DNA of 31,406 nt. Source: Bacillota bacterium (GTDB taxonomy: Bacteria; Bacillota; Clostridia; Christensenellales; Aristaeellaceae). Where the stretch lies: assembly GCA_023404345.1 (NCBI GenBank), contig JAEYCB010000045.1:1-31406 (forward strand). The letters are read 5' to 3'. The notes beneath the pieces were generated by a model. It saw only the letters and a list, made by a program, of their open reading frames with translations. It searched no databases and had not been told where the DNA came from. The first letter of the stretch is position 1, and each line of letters opens with the position of its first letter. Position numbers and translations under genes: made by a program. Of the stretch, positions 7,220 to 16,100 are shown piece after piece.

Positions 7220-7851
7220 CAGGCACAGAACTGAACGGCCATGTCCGCAGCGCTTGCGGCATCGGGGGTATAGGCGTCCGCGCCGATCTGGCGACAGAAC
7301 GCTTCCGTTACAGGGGCACCGCCCACCATGATTTTTACATTGTCACGGATGCCGGCTGCCTCGGCCGTTTTGACGACATCTTCCATCACACCCATGGTGG
7401 TGGTGAGCAGCGCCGAACAGCAGATCACCTGACAGTTTTGTTCCTTGGCCGTCTGGACAAAGGTTTCCGGGGCCACATCGGTCCCCAGATCCACTACCTC
7501 CAGTCCCTTGCCTTCCATCATCATTTTGACAAGATTCTTGCCGATGTCATGCAGGTCACCCTTGACGGTGCCGATACACACCCGGCCGCTGGCCTTCACG
7601 CCATCGGCAGCCAGCAGCGGTTTAAGAAGCGCAGCACCCTGGTTCATGGCGCGGGCAGCCACCAGCACCTCTGGCACAAAGACTTCGTTTTTCTTGAATT
7701 TTTCACCAATGATGCTCATGCCGCTGAGCAGTCCCTGCTCCAGTATCATCTGAGCGGGGATACCCTCGTCTATGGCCTGCTGCACCAGCAGCTTGACCTC
7801 CTTGGCCTTTCCCTTCTGCAGACGTTCCGAAATCTGATCAAGCAGTTCCAT
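7219..7851 (-). CDS. Corrinoid-binding protein of a methyltransferase system (MtaC/MtbC/MttC-like)
   Basis: 210 residues in the classical two-domain layout. A helical cap occupies residues 1-88 (GLLSGMSIIGEKFKKNEVFVPEVLVAARAMN). The Rossmann-like B12-binding domain follows, with the cobalt-ligand motif D99-L-H101-D-I-G, then CSALLTTTM and IMVGGAPV for the nucleotide tail. It carries the methyl group on cobalt between a substrate methyltransferase and an acceptor methyltransferase. Start ATG has AGGAGG eight bases upstream. It is the first gene of the minus-strand cluster and the only one upstream of the riboswitch. It should be the partner of both the UroD-type methyltransferase and the reductive activator. 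Confidence 0.93.
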   Translation of the reverse strand: MELLDQISERLQKGKAKEVKLLVQQAIDEGIPAQMILEQGLLSGMSIIGEKFKKNEVFVPEVLVAARAMNQGAALLKPLLAADGVKASGRVCIGTVKGDLHDIGKNLVKMMMEGKGLEVVDLGTDVAPETFVQTAKEQNCQVICCSALLTTTMGVMEDVVKTAEAAGIRDNVKIMVGGAPVTEAFCRQIGADAYTPDAASAADMAVQFCA

Positions 7852-7880
7852 GGCAGTTTCCTCCTATAATGGTTCGGATA

Positions 7881-7909
7881 TTGCAGCTTTTGGATGAACC
7901 GATTATAAT
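7881..7909 (+). promoter_or_regulatory. Promoter of the PocR-AraC regulator gene
   Basis: TTGCAG (7881-7886), 17-base spacer, TATAAT (7904-7909). It would start transcription near 7916, upstream of the ATG at 7971. The -10 lies inside the palindrome ATTATAAT (7902-7909), which also gives a TATAAT on the minus strand facing the corrinoid protein gene, there with only a weak -35. Confidence 0.6.
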
Positions 7910-7970
7910 GGAATCGAACTCAAAAAAGCTTGTTTCTCTTTTTGAATTATTGTCCGTTTTTGAGGTTTTT

Positions 7971-9221
7971 ATGAATGCACTGTATTCATTGATCGCCAAA
8001 GAGGCGCTCAGCAAACGGCTGGACGAGCTATCCAAATGCCTGAATATTCCCGCCCGGCTGCTGGATGCGGAGGGCAATCAGCTTGAGCAACATGGAGAAA
8101 CCAGCGCATATTGCGCGTTGTTGAAAGCTCGGGTATTTTGTGAGGATGATTGTACACAGGCACACCTGAAGGCCGGAAGAATCGCCTATGAGCTGGGCGA
8201 AAGCTACGTTTTCAGCTGTCATGCGGAGCTCAATCACATCGCCTTTTCTTTGGTGAGCCGCAAGCAGCTGCTGGGCACAGTAATCGTTGGCCCGTTTTTG
8301 ATGGATGTGCCGGACAGTACACTGCTATCCGGGTTGGCGGATAAGCAGCACCTGGCACCATCACTTTGCTTGGATTTATATGATGAATTGCAAAAATTGC
8401 CCGTGATCAGCCCTTCCCGAGTGCATAGCATCAGCCGTTTGATGGATGATCTTTTTGCGCCACTGCTGTCGGATGCGCGGCTTTTGATGCAGGAACGGCA
8501 GGAAAAGCTATACCAGCAGTCTGTGATCAATGAAACCGTGCAGCACTACAAAGGGACGCAGACCGATTCGATGTGCACGCTGATCTATCATAAGGAATGT
8601 GATCTGCTGGGAAAGGTTAAGCAGTGTGATATCCAGGGCGCCAGGCGGGTGCTCAATGAGCTGCTGAGCTTTGTGCTGCTGGCTGAGGGCCAGAATCTGC
8701 AATGGATTCGGACCAGGGCATGCGAGCTGACCATTTTGCTAAGCCGTATCGCCATTGAGGGAGGCGCGCCGCCTGAGCGCATCCTGGCGCTCAATCCCAA
8801 ATATCTGGAACAGCTGCAAAAGGACGAGAGCTACGAGGATCTGTGCTTTTCGCTCAAGGAAATTGTGGAGAACTTTGTTCAGGCCATATCGTTGTCCGGA
8901 GCTGCACAAGCGCATCCGATCGTGCGCAGAGCTGTGGAATACATTGCCGAGCATTTTGAACAGCCACTATCTATTCAAATCCTGGCAGATGAGCTGGGTA
9001 TCAGTCCATCTTACTTTTCAGCTCTTTTTTCAAAGTGTATGGGTGTTGGCTTCCACGAATACCTGACCCGCTTTCGGATGGAGGAGGCCCGGCAACTGCT
9101 TACAGCTACCCAGTATCCCATCAATCAGATTGCCGTAACCGTGGGCTATGCGGATCAGAGCAGCTTTACAAAGGCATTCAAGCGTGTGACCGGGATAACG
9201 CCGTATCAGCTGCGGGCGTGA
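7971..9221 (+). CDS. AraC-family regulator with a PocR sensor domain
   Basis: 416 residues from the preferred start. Residues ~10-170 form a PocR-type domain with its characteristic cysteines and motif: YC (C48), FCEDDC (C57, C61), AYELGESYVFSCHAELNHIAF (C83) and LLGTVIVGPFLM. The last ~100 residues are an AraC double helix-turn-helix (ISPSYFSALFSKCMGVGFHEYL and VGYADQSSFTKAFKRVTGITP). PocR domains sense small ligands in B12-linked catabolic operons. Divergent placement makes it the likely activator of the corrinoid cluster, responding to its methyl-donor substrate. An in-frame start at 7869 is open, but a -10 at 7904-7909 and TGAGG just before 7971 favour the shorter form. Confidence 0.88.
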   Translation: MNALYSLIAKEALSKRLDELSKCLNIPARLLDAEGNQLEQHGETSAYCALLKARVFCEDDCTQAHLKAGRIAYELGESYVFSCHAELNHIAFSLVSRKQLLGTVIVGPFLMDVPDSTLLSGLADKQHLAPSLCLDLYDELQKLPVISPSRVHSISRLMDDLFAPLLSDARLLMQERQEKLYQQSVINETVQHYKGTQTDSMCTLIYHKECDLLGKVKQCDIQGARRVLNELLSFVLLAEGQNLQWIRTRACELTILLSRIAIEGGAPPERILALNPKYLEQLQKDESYEDLCFSLKEIVENFVQAISLSGAAQAHPIVRRAVEYIAEHFEQPLSIQILADELGISPSYFSALFSKCMGVGFHEYLTRFRMEEARQLLTATQYPINQIAVTVGYADQSSFTKAFKRVTGITPYQLRA

Positions 9222-9368
9222 GAGTTTACCGAACACTCCATGTGCTGAAACTATACTGAAATCTGCGGTCGGGGCAAAGCAGCGGCGACGAAAGTGCGGT
9301 GAATAGGCTATGCGGTAGAGAAACCGCGGCTATTTAAGGAAAAAAGAGCGCGCACGGCGCTGCATTAA

Positions 9369-9414
9369 AAAGCATGAAACGGCAACTGCAGGTGGCATTG
9401 CCGTTTCATGCTTT
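9369..9414 (-). terminator. Terminator of the rmlA-rmlB pair
   Basis: Perfect 17-bp inverted repeat (9369-9385 with 9398-9414, 12-base loop). On the minus strand it continues into a T-rich tract (TTTTTAAT), 44 bases past the rmlB stop. The plus side is followed by a weaker T tract, so it may also stop the regulator transcript. Confidence 0.85.
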
Positions 9415-9457
9415 GAAAAATTGATTTTTCTCAACAGAGAAGCTCGATAGGGGTGAA

Positions 9458-10477
9458 TTATCGGCCCCCATACATCTTTTCGTAATAGTCCTGATATTCG
9501 CCGGCCAGAATGTGCTCCCACCAGGAGCGGTTGTCCAGATACCAGCGGATGGTGCGGCGGATACCGTCCTCAAAGGTGGTCTGGGGCAGCCAGCCCAGTT
9601 CATTGTGAATTTTGCTGGGGTCGATAGCGTAGCGGCGGTCGTGGCCGGGACGGTCGGTTACGTAGGTGATAAGACTTTCAGGCTTTTTCAGCTCATGCAG
9701 GATGGCGCGTACTACGTCGATGTTGGCGCGCTCGTTGTGACCGCCAACGTTATAAATCTCTCCCTCGCGGCCAAGACGCATCACCAGGTCGATGGCAGCG
9801 CAGTGGTCCTCCACATAGAGCCAGTCGCGCACGTTTTCACCCTTGCCGTATACAGGCAGTGACTGGCCTGCAAGGGCGCGGGAAATCATCAGGGGAATCA
9901 GTTTTTCCGGGAAATGGTAGGGCCCGTAGTTGTTAGAGCAGCGCGTGATGCTTACCGGCAGTTTAAATGTGCGGGCATAGGCCAGTACCAGCAGGTCGGC
10001 GCTGGCCTTGCTGGCCGAATAGGGCGAGGAAGTATGCAGCGGCGTTTCCTCGGTGAAGAACAGGTCCGGCCGGTCGAGCGGCAGATCGCCGTACACTTCG
10101 TCGGTAGATACCTGATGGAAGCGGCGTACTCCATACTTGCGGCAGCTTTCCATGAGCACCTGCGTGCCCATTACATTGGTGCGCACGAAGATACAGGGGT
10201 CAGTAATGGAACGGTCCACATGGCTTTCAGCCGCGAAGTTGACCACGATATCGGGCTTTTCTTCTTCAAAGAGGCGATCCACCGCCTCGGCGTCGGCAAT
10301 ATCAGCACGTACGAAACGGAAGCGCGGATCCTCCATAATGGGGGAGAGGGTTTCCAGATTGCCCGCATAAGTGAGCTTGTCCAGACAGACAACCCGGTCT
10401 TCCGGGTGGTGATTAAGCAGATAATAAATGAAGTTGGAGCCAATAAAACCCGCTCCGCCTGTAACGATGATGTTCAT
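9458..10477 (-). CDS. rmlB: dTDP-glucose 4,6-dehydratase
   Basis: 339 residues, a short-chain dehydrogenase-type enzyme. It has the NAD-binding glycine motif GGAGFIGSNF (7-16), the catalytic STDEVYG (124-130) and the YxxxK pair Y153/K157 in SPYSASKAS, plus NNYGPYHFPEKLIP, which is characteristic of RmlB. It converts dTDP-glucose to dTDP-4-keto-6-deoxyglucose, the second step of dTDP-L-rhamnose synthesis and a branch point for other deoxysugars. It follows rmlA by 14 bases in one transcription unit. rmlC and rmlD are not adjacent. Length and motifs are normal for the family. Confidence 0.97.
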   Translation of the reverse strand: MNIIVTGGAGFIGSNFIYYLLNHHPEDRVVCLDKLTYAGNLETLSPIMEDPRFRFVRADIADAEAVDRLFEEEKPDIVVNFAAESHVDRSITDPCIFVRTNVMGTQVLMESCRKYGVRRFHQVSTDEVYGDLPLDRPDLFFTEETPLHTSSPYSASKASADLLVLAYARTFKLPVSITRCSNNYGPYHFPEKLIPLMISRALAGQSLPVYGKGENVRDWLYVEDHCAAIDLVMRLGREGEIYNVGGHNERANIDVVRAILHELKKPESLITYVTDRPGHDRRYAIDPSKIHNELGWLPQTTFEDGIRRTIRWYLDNRSWWEHILAGEYQDYYEKMYGGR

Positions 10478-10491
10478 GATCCTTCGCTCCT

Positions 10492-11394
10492 TTAGTCGGT
10501 AGTGCCGCTATCGTAGAGAATGCGCCCTTCGGCTACGCGCTTGAGGTGCTCCCCGTAAGGCGATTTACCGTAACGCTCTGCGCTTTCGAGCAGTGTGTTG
10601 CGATCAATCCAGCCTCGATTATAGGCGATTTCTTCCAGCGCGGCGATCTTCACACTCTGACGCTTTTCAATGAGCTGCACAAAGTTGGCCGCGTCGATCA
10701 GACTGTCCATGGTGCCGGTGTCCAACCATGCAAAGCCACGCCCCATCACTTTGGCGCGCAGGGAACCATCCTTTAAATACAGGTCGTTGAGACTGGTGAT
10801 TTCCAATTCGCCGCGGGCACTGGGTTTCACCTGCTTTGCAAATTCCGTTACACGGCGGTCGTAAAAATACAGGCCGGTAATGCAGTAATTGCTTTTGGGA
10901 TGCGCTGGCTTTTCCTCCACCGACAACACGCGGCCACTTTTATCAAATTCTACAATGCCAAAACGCTCAGGGTCGTTGACATAGTAGCCAAAGATGGTAG
11001 CCAGCCCATTGTTGGCATTGGTTACAGCTTCTCGCAGCATGGCGGAGAACCCATTGCCATAAAACAGGTTATCGCCCAGCACCATAGCGCACGGCTCCCC
11101 GGCGATGAAATCCTCGCCGATCAAAAAGGCTTGAGCCAGTCCATCGGGAGAAGGCTGTACCGCATAGGAAAGCGACAGGCCAAACTGGCTGCCATCGCCC
11201 AACAGGACTTGGAAGCGCGGGGTATCCTCTGTGGTGGAAATAATCAGAATATCGCGGATGCCGGCCAGCATGAGGGTGGACAGCGGATAATAGATCATTG
11301 GCTTGTCGTATACGGGCAAAAGCTGCTTGCTGGTAACCATGGTGAGGGGATAGAGGCGCGTACCCGCCCCGCCCGCCAAAATGATGCCTTTCAT
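10492..11394 (-). CDS. rmlA: Glucose-1-phosphate thymidylyltransferase
   Basis: 300 residues from the preferred ATG at 11394, which has AAGGAG upstream; the frame is open seven codons further. The nucleotidyltransferase signature GGAGTRLYPLT follows the first strand, then SKQLLPVYDKPMIYYPLS, LGDNLFYG and the sugar-binding EITSLNDLYL, all typical of RmlA. It makes dTDP-glucose from dTTP and glucose-1-phosphate, feeding RmlB. Paired with rmlB under its own promoter at 11440-11468. The product should serve cell-wall or surface polysaccharide synthesis. Confidence 0.97.
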   Translation of the reverse strand: MKGIILAGGAGTRLYPLTMVTSKQLLPVYDKPMIYYPLSTLMLAGIRDILIISTTEDTPRFQVLLGDGSQFGLSLSYAVQPSPDGLAQAFLIGEDFIAGEPCAMVLGDNLFYGNGFSAMLREAVTNANNGLATIFGYYVNDPERFGIVEFDKSGRVLSVEEKPAHPKSNYCITGLYFYDRRVTEFAKQVKPSARGELEITSLNDLYLKDGSLRAKVMGRGFAWLDTGTMDSLIDAANFVQLIEKRQSVKIAALEEIAYNRGWIDRNTLLESAERYGKSPYGEHLKRVAEGRILYDSGTTD

Positions 11395-11439
11395 GGGCGT
11401 GCTCCTTCCGTACAATCAGGTATAGATGCGTTTGTTGTC

Positions 11440-11468
11440 ATTATAGCGGATTTTAGCTGCAATGTAAA
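11440..11468 (-). promoter_or_regulatory. Promoter of rmlA-rmlB
   Basis: On the minus strand TTTACA (11463-11468), 17-base spacer and TATAAT (11440-11445), about 46 bases before the rmlA start: a near-consensus housekeeping promoter. Confidence 0.8.
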
Positions 11469-11469
11469 G

Positions 11470-11497
11470 GCGGGCCGGTTTTGATGCACTGGCCCGC
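11470..11497. terminator. GC-rich hairpin between the ftsH-like gene and the rmlA promoter
   Basis: GCGGGCCGGT pairs with ACTGGCCCGC (one mismatch, 8-base loop). It has no strong T tract directly after it on the minus strand. It may back up the ftsH-like terminator and insulate the rmlA promoter. Confidence 0.45.
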
Positions 11498-11507
11498 GCA
11501 GAATGAT

Positions 11508-11544
11508 AAAAAACGGCCCTGACGGAAAGAAACCGCCAGAGCCG
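11508..11544 (-). terminator. Terminator of the ftsH-like gene
   Basis: On the minus strand a 12-base stem (two G-U pairs, 7-base loop) formed by 11533-11544 and 11514-11525 is followed by six T (11508-11513), 12 bases after the stop codon. Confidence 0.8.
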
Positions 11545-11556
11545 GTGAGTTGCCTG

Positions 11557-12960
11557 CTATTCCTCCAGGCAGCGCGCCACGTCGGTACCGTCTACGCTTT
11601 CGCGTTCCAGCAAAAGAGCTGTCAGATGTTCCCATGCGACGCGATGAGTGCGCAGTGTGCCCGCAGCCAGCAGGCGGCCCTGCGAAAGCCACTGTTGGGC
11701 AGCCAGGTCCTTCTGCTGCTGGCTAAACAGGCATACTTCATCACTCAGAGGTAACATTCCCCATTCATATACCATACGCCGGGCAATGAGGACGGCTTTT
11801 TCGATGTCGTTGGCAGCGCCGGTACTAACGCGTTCCGTACCCAGAAGCAGGGCCTCAGCTTCGCGCCCGGCCAGTGCCACGGCGATGTGATGGAGCAGCT
11901 CGCGTTTTTCGTGGAACAGTTTTTCCTGCGGTACGGCCATGCTGTAGCCCGCTGCGCCACGTCCTGTGGGGATGATGGATACCTTACGGATATCATTTTC
12001 CGGCAGAAGCACAGCGGTAAGGATGGCATGACCAGCCTCGTGGGCAGCGGTTACCTCGCGTTCATGGGCAAGGCGGGTCGCGCCTGGACGTTCCATGCCA
12101 AAAAGCAGATTGTCCAACGCATGGCGCACATCATCGCTCCCGATGGCTTCCGCTTCGCGTTTTGCGGCCAGAATGGCCGCCTCATTGAGCAGGCATTCCA
12201 ATTTTGCACCTGAAAACAGCGCCGTTTCCCGCGCCAGAGCTTCCAGCGATACATCTTCTGCCAACGGCTTTCCCTGCGCGTGCACTTGAAGGATACGCAG
12301 CCGCTCCGCCAGGCCCGGCAGAGGCACCTCGATCTGCCGGTCAAAACGACCGGCGCGAAGCAGCGCCTCGTCCAGCGTGTCCAGCCGGTTTGTGGCAGCC
12401 AGCACCACCACGCCGTCGCCGTCCTGAAAACCGCTCATTTCGGACAAAAGGGCGTTAAGAGTTTGCTCGCGCTCATCGCTGCGGTTGTCGCGTTTTTTAC
12501 CGATGGCGTCAATTTCATCAAAAAAGATTACAGCGCGTCCGGCCTTGCGCGCCGCCTGAAACAGCGCACGCACACGGCTGGCGCCCACGCCTACATACAT
12601 TTCTACAAAATCCGCACCGTTTACGGCAAAAAATGGAACGCCTGCTTCTCCTGCCAATGCGCGGGCCATAAGCGTTTTGCCTGTGCCGGGTGTACCGTAA
12701 AGCAGCACGCCGCGCGGTACGCGCGCGCCAAAACGATTGTAGGTTTCCGGCGAACGGATAAAATGCAGCACGTCGCGCAAACTTTCCATGGCTTCATCAT
12801 TGGCCGCCACGTCTGAAAAGCGGGCGCTGGGAGCGGGAGACGGACGGAATGGAGTGCCGCGTCCCGCAGGTTCACGTTGTCGCTGCTTAAAGCGGTAGAG
12901 GGTCAGGCTTAGAATCAACATGCCCAGAAGCAGAGCGTAGCCCGGCTGGAAGGAACCCAT
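11557..12960 (-). CDS. FtsH-like membrane AAA+ zinc metalloprotease, short form
   Basis: 467 residues from the ATG at 12960 (GGAGG eight bases upstream). A single membrane span lies at residues 8-22. The AAA+ module has Walker A GTPGTGKT (89-96), Walker B VIFFDEID (144-151) and the pore-loop region FVEMYVGVGASRVR. The M41 peptidase domain has HEAGH (307-311) and the third zinc-ligand Asp in TGAANDIEKA (D385). Standard FtsH is ~600-700 residues with two spans around an extracytoplasmic domain; here the first span and that domain are missing and the C-terminus is short. It may be a second, specialised FtsH beside a housekeeping copy elsewhere. All catalytic residues are present. Confidence 0.9.
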   Translation of the reverse strand: MGSFQPGYALLLGMLILSLTLYRFKQRQREPAGRGTPFRPSPAPSARFSDVAANDEAMESLRDVLHFIRSPETYNRFGARVPRGVLLYGTPGTGKTLMARALAGEAGVPFFAVNGADFVEMYVGVGASRVRALFQAARKAGRAVIFFDEIDAIGKKRDNRSDEREQTLNALLSEMSGFQDGDGVVVLAATNRLDTLDEALLRAGRFDRQIEVPLPGLAERLRILQVHAQGKPLAEDVSLEALARETALFSGAKLECLLNEAAILAAKREAEAIGSDDVRHALDNLLFGMERPGATRLAHEREVTAAHEAGHAILTAVLLPENDIRKVSIIPTGRGAAGYSMAVPQEKLFHEKRELLHHIAVALAGREAEALLLGTERVSTGAANDIEKAVLIARRMVYEWGMLPLSDEVCLFSQQQKDLAAQQWLSQGRLLAAGTLRTHRVAWEHLTALLLERESVDGTDVARCLEE

Positions 12961-12990
12961 TTGAAACACCTCCGTGACTGTTTCAAAACG

Positions 12991-13020
12991 AGTATACACG
13001 GACGCAGGTATGCGTGTAAA
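12991..13020 (-). promoter_or_regulatory. Promoter of the ftsH-like gene
   Basis: On the minus strand TTTACA (13015-13020), 18-base spacer, TATACT (12991-12996), about 30 bases upstream of the ATG at 12960. Confidence 0.65.
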
Positions 13021-13128
13021 TGGTAGTTATTGTTGGGGTTTCCACGGTTTTTTCAGGCTTCAAAACGCACATAGTAAGCACGTATGGCCCGCAAAAGAAT
13101 GCGGCGCGGACGGTTTGGGGGGATTAGA

Positions 13129-16100
13129 ATGAAGAAAGCCAAGCGAAAGAACGCTTCCAGGCGGCCCAATACGAGGGAACGCGGCGAAGCGGCGCGCCCG
13201 GAGGGCCTTGAAACACCGGAAAACGCCGACTCTCCTGCCGCGCGCGAAGCAGCGCTCGCTGAGGATGCCGCTCGTAGCGGAGATAGTCAGGCACTGTCGG
13301 GCGGCATGGAGGATCATAGTGGCAGCGCTGGGGAAAACGGAGCCCTATCTGCTTCCGGAAGCGGGGATGACGGGGAGCGCATCTCTCAAGACGGCGAGAT
13401 TGAGGTGCACGAGGAGAACCCCTACGAAGACGGTTCCGCACAGCTGCGCGAAGATGAGCCTTTTCCAGATCAAAACGTGGAAAATCACGGAGAGAATCCA
13501 GTTTCAGAAGGCCAAGCGCTGCCCCATGAGGATGAAGAGTTCATAGCTGAAGACGCAGAAAGCCACGGAGAGGACAGGGTGGCAGACAGCCCTGCGGAAC
13601 CTCATGAAGACGGAGACTCCATGACCGAAGATGTGGAGCGGGGTGACGGAGACGTAGCCCTGGAAAACGGCATGGAGGAACCGGACAATACCTCTGCCGG
13701 CGAAGCAGAAACACAAACATCCGGACGAACCAAACGACACAGCCGTATGCACGGCCGCGCTGCGAAGCGGCCGGGCACTGCACAAGTGCAGGAGCAGCGC
13801 AAGCGGCATCCTGTGCGCGCGGTGCTGGCGGTGCTTTTGAGCCTAGGCGTCATCGGGTTGGTAACAGCCTATTTCGCATTTGACGTGCCTCACTGGCAGA
13901 CACTGGATGTGAGCAAGATCACTGCTGCGCCGCAGACGGGGCGGATGTATGATAACGCGGGCGAGTTGATTACCAAGATCCAGGGCGCGGAAAACCGGGT
14001 GGTCATCCCGCTTGAACGTATTCCCGTTCTGACGAGGCAGGTGTTTTTGGCGGCGGAGGATCTGCGCTTTTACAATCACCATGGCATCGACTTTGTACGC
14101 CTTTTTGGCGCGCTGGCGGCCAATCTGCGCGAGGGTGGCTATGCACAAGGCGCAAGTACCATCACCATGCAGCTGATCCGTCAAAGCCATCTGAGCACGC
14201 AAAAGACTATCGCACGCAAACTAGAGGAGATGTGGCTGGCCGTCAATCTGGAACGGCAGATGAGCAAGGACGAAATTTTGGCCATGTATCTCAATTACAT
14301 TTACTTTGGCAACGGGGCGTACGGCATCCAGGCCGCTGCCCAGACCTATTTTGGCGTGGATGCGGAGGATCTGACGCTTGCGCAGGCGGCCTCTCTGGCA
14401 GCCAGCATCAAGGCACCCAGCTACTACGCGCCACATGTCAATGAACAAAACAATCGCTCACGCCGCTTGTATATTCTGGATACTATGCTGAAAGAAGGCA
14501 TGATCGACCAGACCATGCATGACGAAGCCGCTGCTGAGGCGATCGCCGTAGTGGAACGTCCGGCGGAAACGCTGCAATACGGCTGGTTTGTGGATGCGGT
14601 ACTGGACGAAGCCGAAACCCTGCTGGGCATGACCAGCGATCAGGTGCTCACCGGTGGCCTGGTGATTGAAACCACCATGAGCCGGGCGCATCAGGATCAG
14701 CTGGACAAGGAATTTACCAAAAACGTGTTTCCTGCCGATGCATCCGATGGAACTCAGGTGCAGGGCGCGGCTGCGTGCGTAAACACTCAGACCGGCGAGG
14801 TGCTCGCTATTGTGGGTGGACGAAATTACGATGTGCGCCGGGGGTTCAACCGTGCCACGCGCCTTCGCCGTCAGCCGGGTTCGGCGCTTAAGCCACTGGT
14901 GGCCTATGCACCGGCTATCGACCAGTACGGCTATATGACCGCCAGCGTTCTCAAGGACGAGCCGACCAAATTCGGCGGTTACAAGCCGCGTAATGCGAGC
15001 TATACCTACTATGGCAACGTGAGCATCCGCTCGGCGCTGCAAAGCAGTTTGAATGTGGCTACCGTAGCCTTGCTGGATGAAATCGGTGTGGAGGCAGGGC
15101 GCGCGTACTTGGAAAAAGTGGGCATTCCATTGGATGACCGCGATTCCAACCTGGCGCTGGCATTGGGGGCCATGACCTATGGCGTGTCACCCGTGCAGCT
15201 GGCAGCTGCTTACGCGCCTTTTGGCAACGGCGGCGTATTCAACAGCCCGCGCTTTATCACCAAAGTAACAGACGCGTCGGGACGCGTGCTCTATCAGCAT
15301 ATAAGCGAGGGCAAGCGTGTGATTTCGGAGCAGTCGGCGTTCCTCATGACCAGCCTACTTCAGTCAGTCACCTCGTCAGGCACAGGTGCCAAGCTCTCTG
15401 CAGCGGGTACGCCCGTGGCAGGCAAGACCGGTACCGTCAACATGACTGGCGGCGGTAACCGCGATATATGGATGGCTGCCTACAATACTGAAATAACCTG
15501 CGCTTTCTGGATGGGGTTTGATGAACCAGACAGCGCTCACAAATTACAAGGCTGGATCAGCGGCGGCGACAATACAGCCGCTATGGCCCGCGACTACTTC
15601 AAGGCCCTCTATCAGAACCGCGATAAGCCACAGTTTCCAAGGCCTGATGGAATCATCGCTCTGGAGATTGACAAACAGGCCATCAAATGGCGGGGTGAGC
15701 CGATGCTGGCCGTGGACCTTACGCCCAAGGCATACCGCTACACCGAGTATTTCTCGGCCAGCAATTACCCCACCAAAAAGAGCGATATTTGGACACCCCC
15801 GCGTTCACCCAACAACTTTACCGTGGGGCACAACGACAGTGGTTATCCGCTGCTGATGATTCAGCCGGCAGATACGGCTATCTATCGCGTGCAGCGCGAT
15901 ACTTATGGCGAGAGCTTTGTGCTGACCGAACTGTACGGAACCGCCGGCGAAACCCTTTACTACGCTGATACAAGCGCCCAGCCCGGCGTGGTGTACACCT
16001 ACCGCGTGATACCTGTACACGCCGAACTGCTCAACAACGGCATTCTGCTGGAGGGCGTGCAGGCTGTGCAGGTCGCGCAGGCCAAGCTGTCCGGTGCGGG

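Noticed and set aside
7869..7970. Longer N-terminus for the PocR-AraC regulator
   Set aside because: The extra 34 codons contain a good -10 element and the intergenic promoter region, and 7869 lacks a ribosome binding site, whereas 7971 has one.
10900..11484. 194-codon plus-strand frame opposite rmlA
   Set aside because: Antisense shadow of rmlA that crosses the rmlA promoter; no motif or ribosome binding site.
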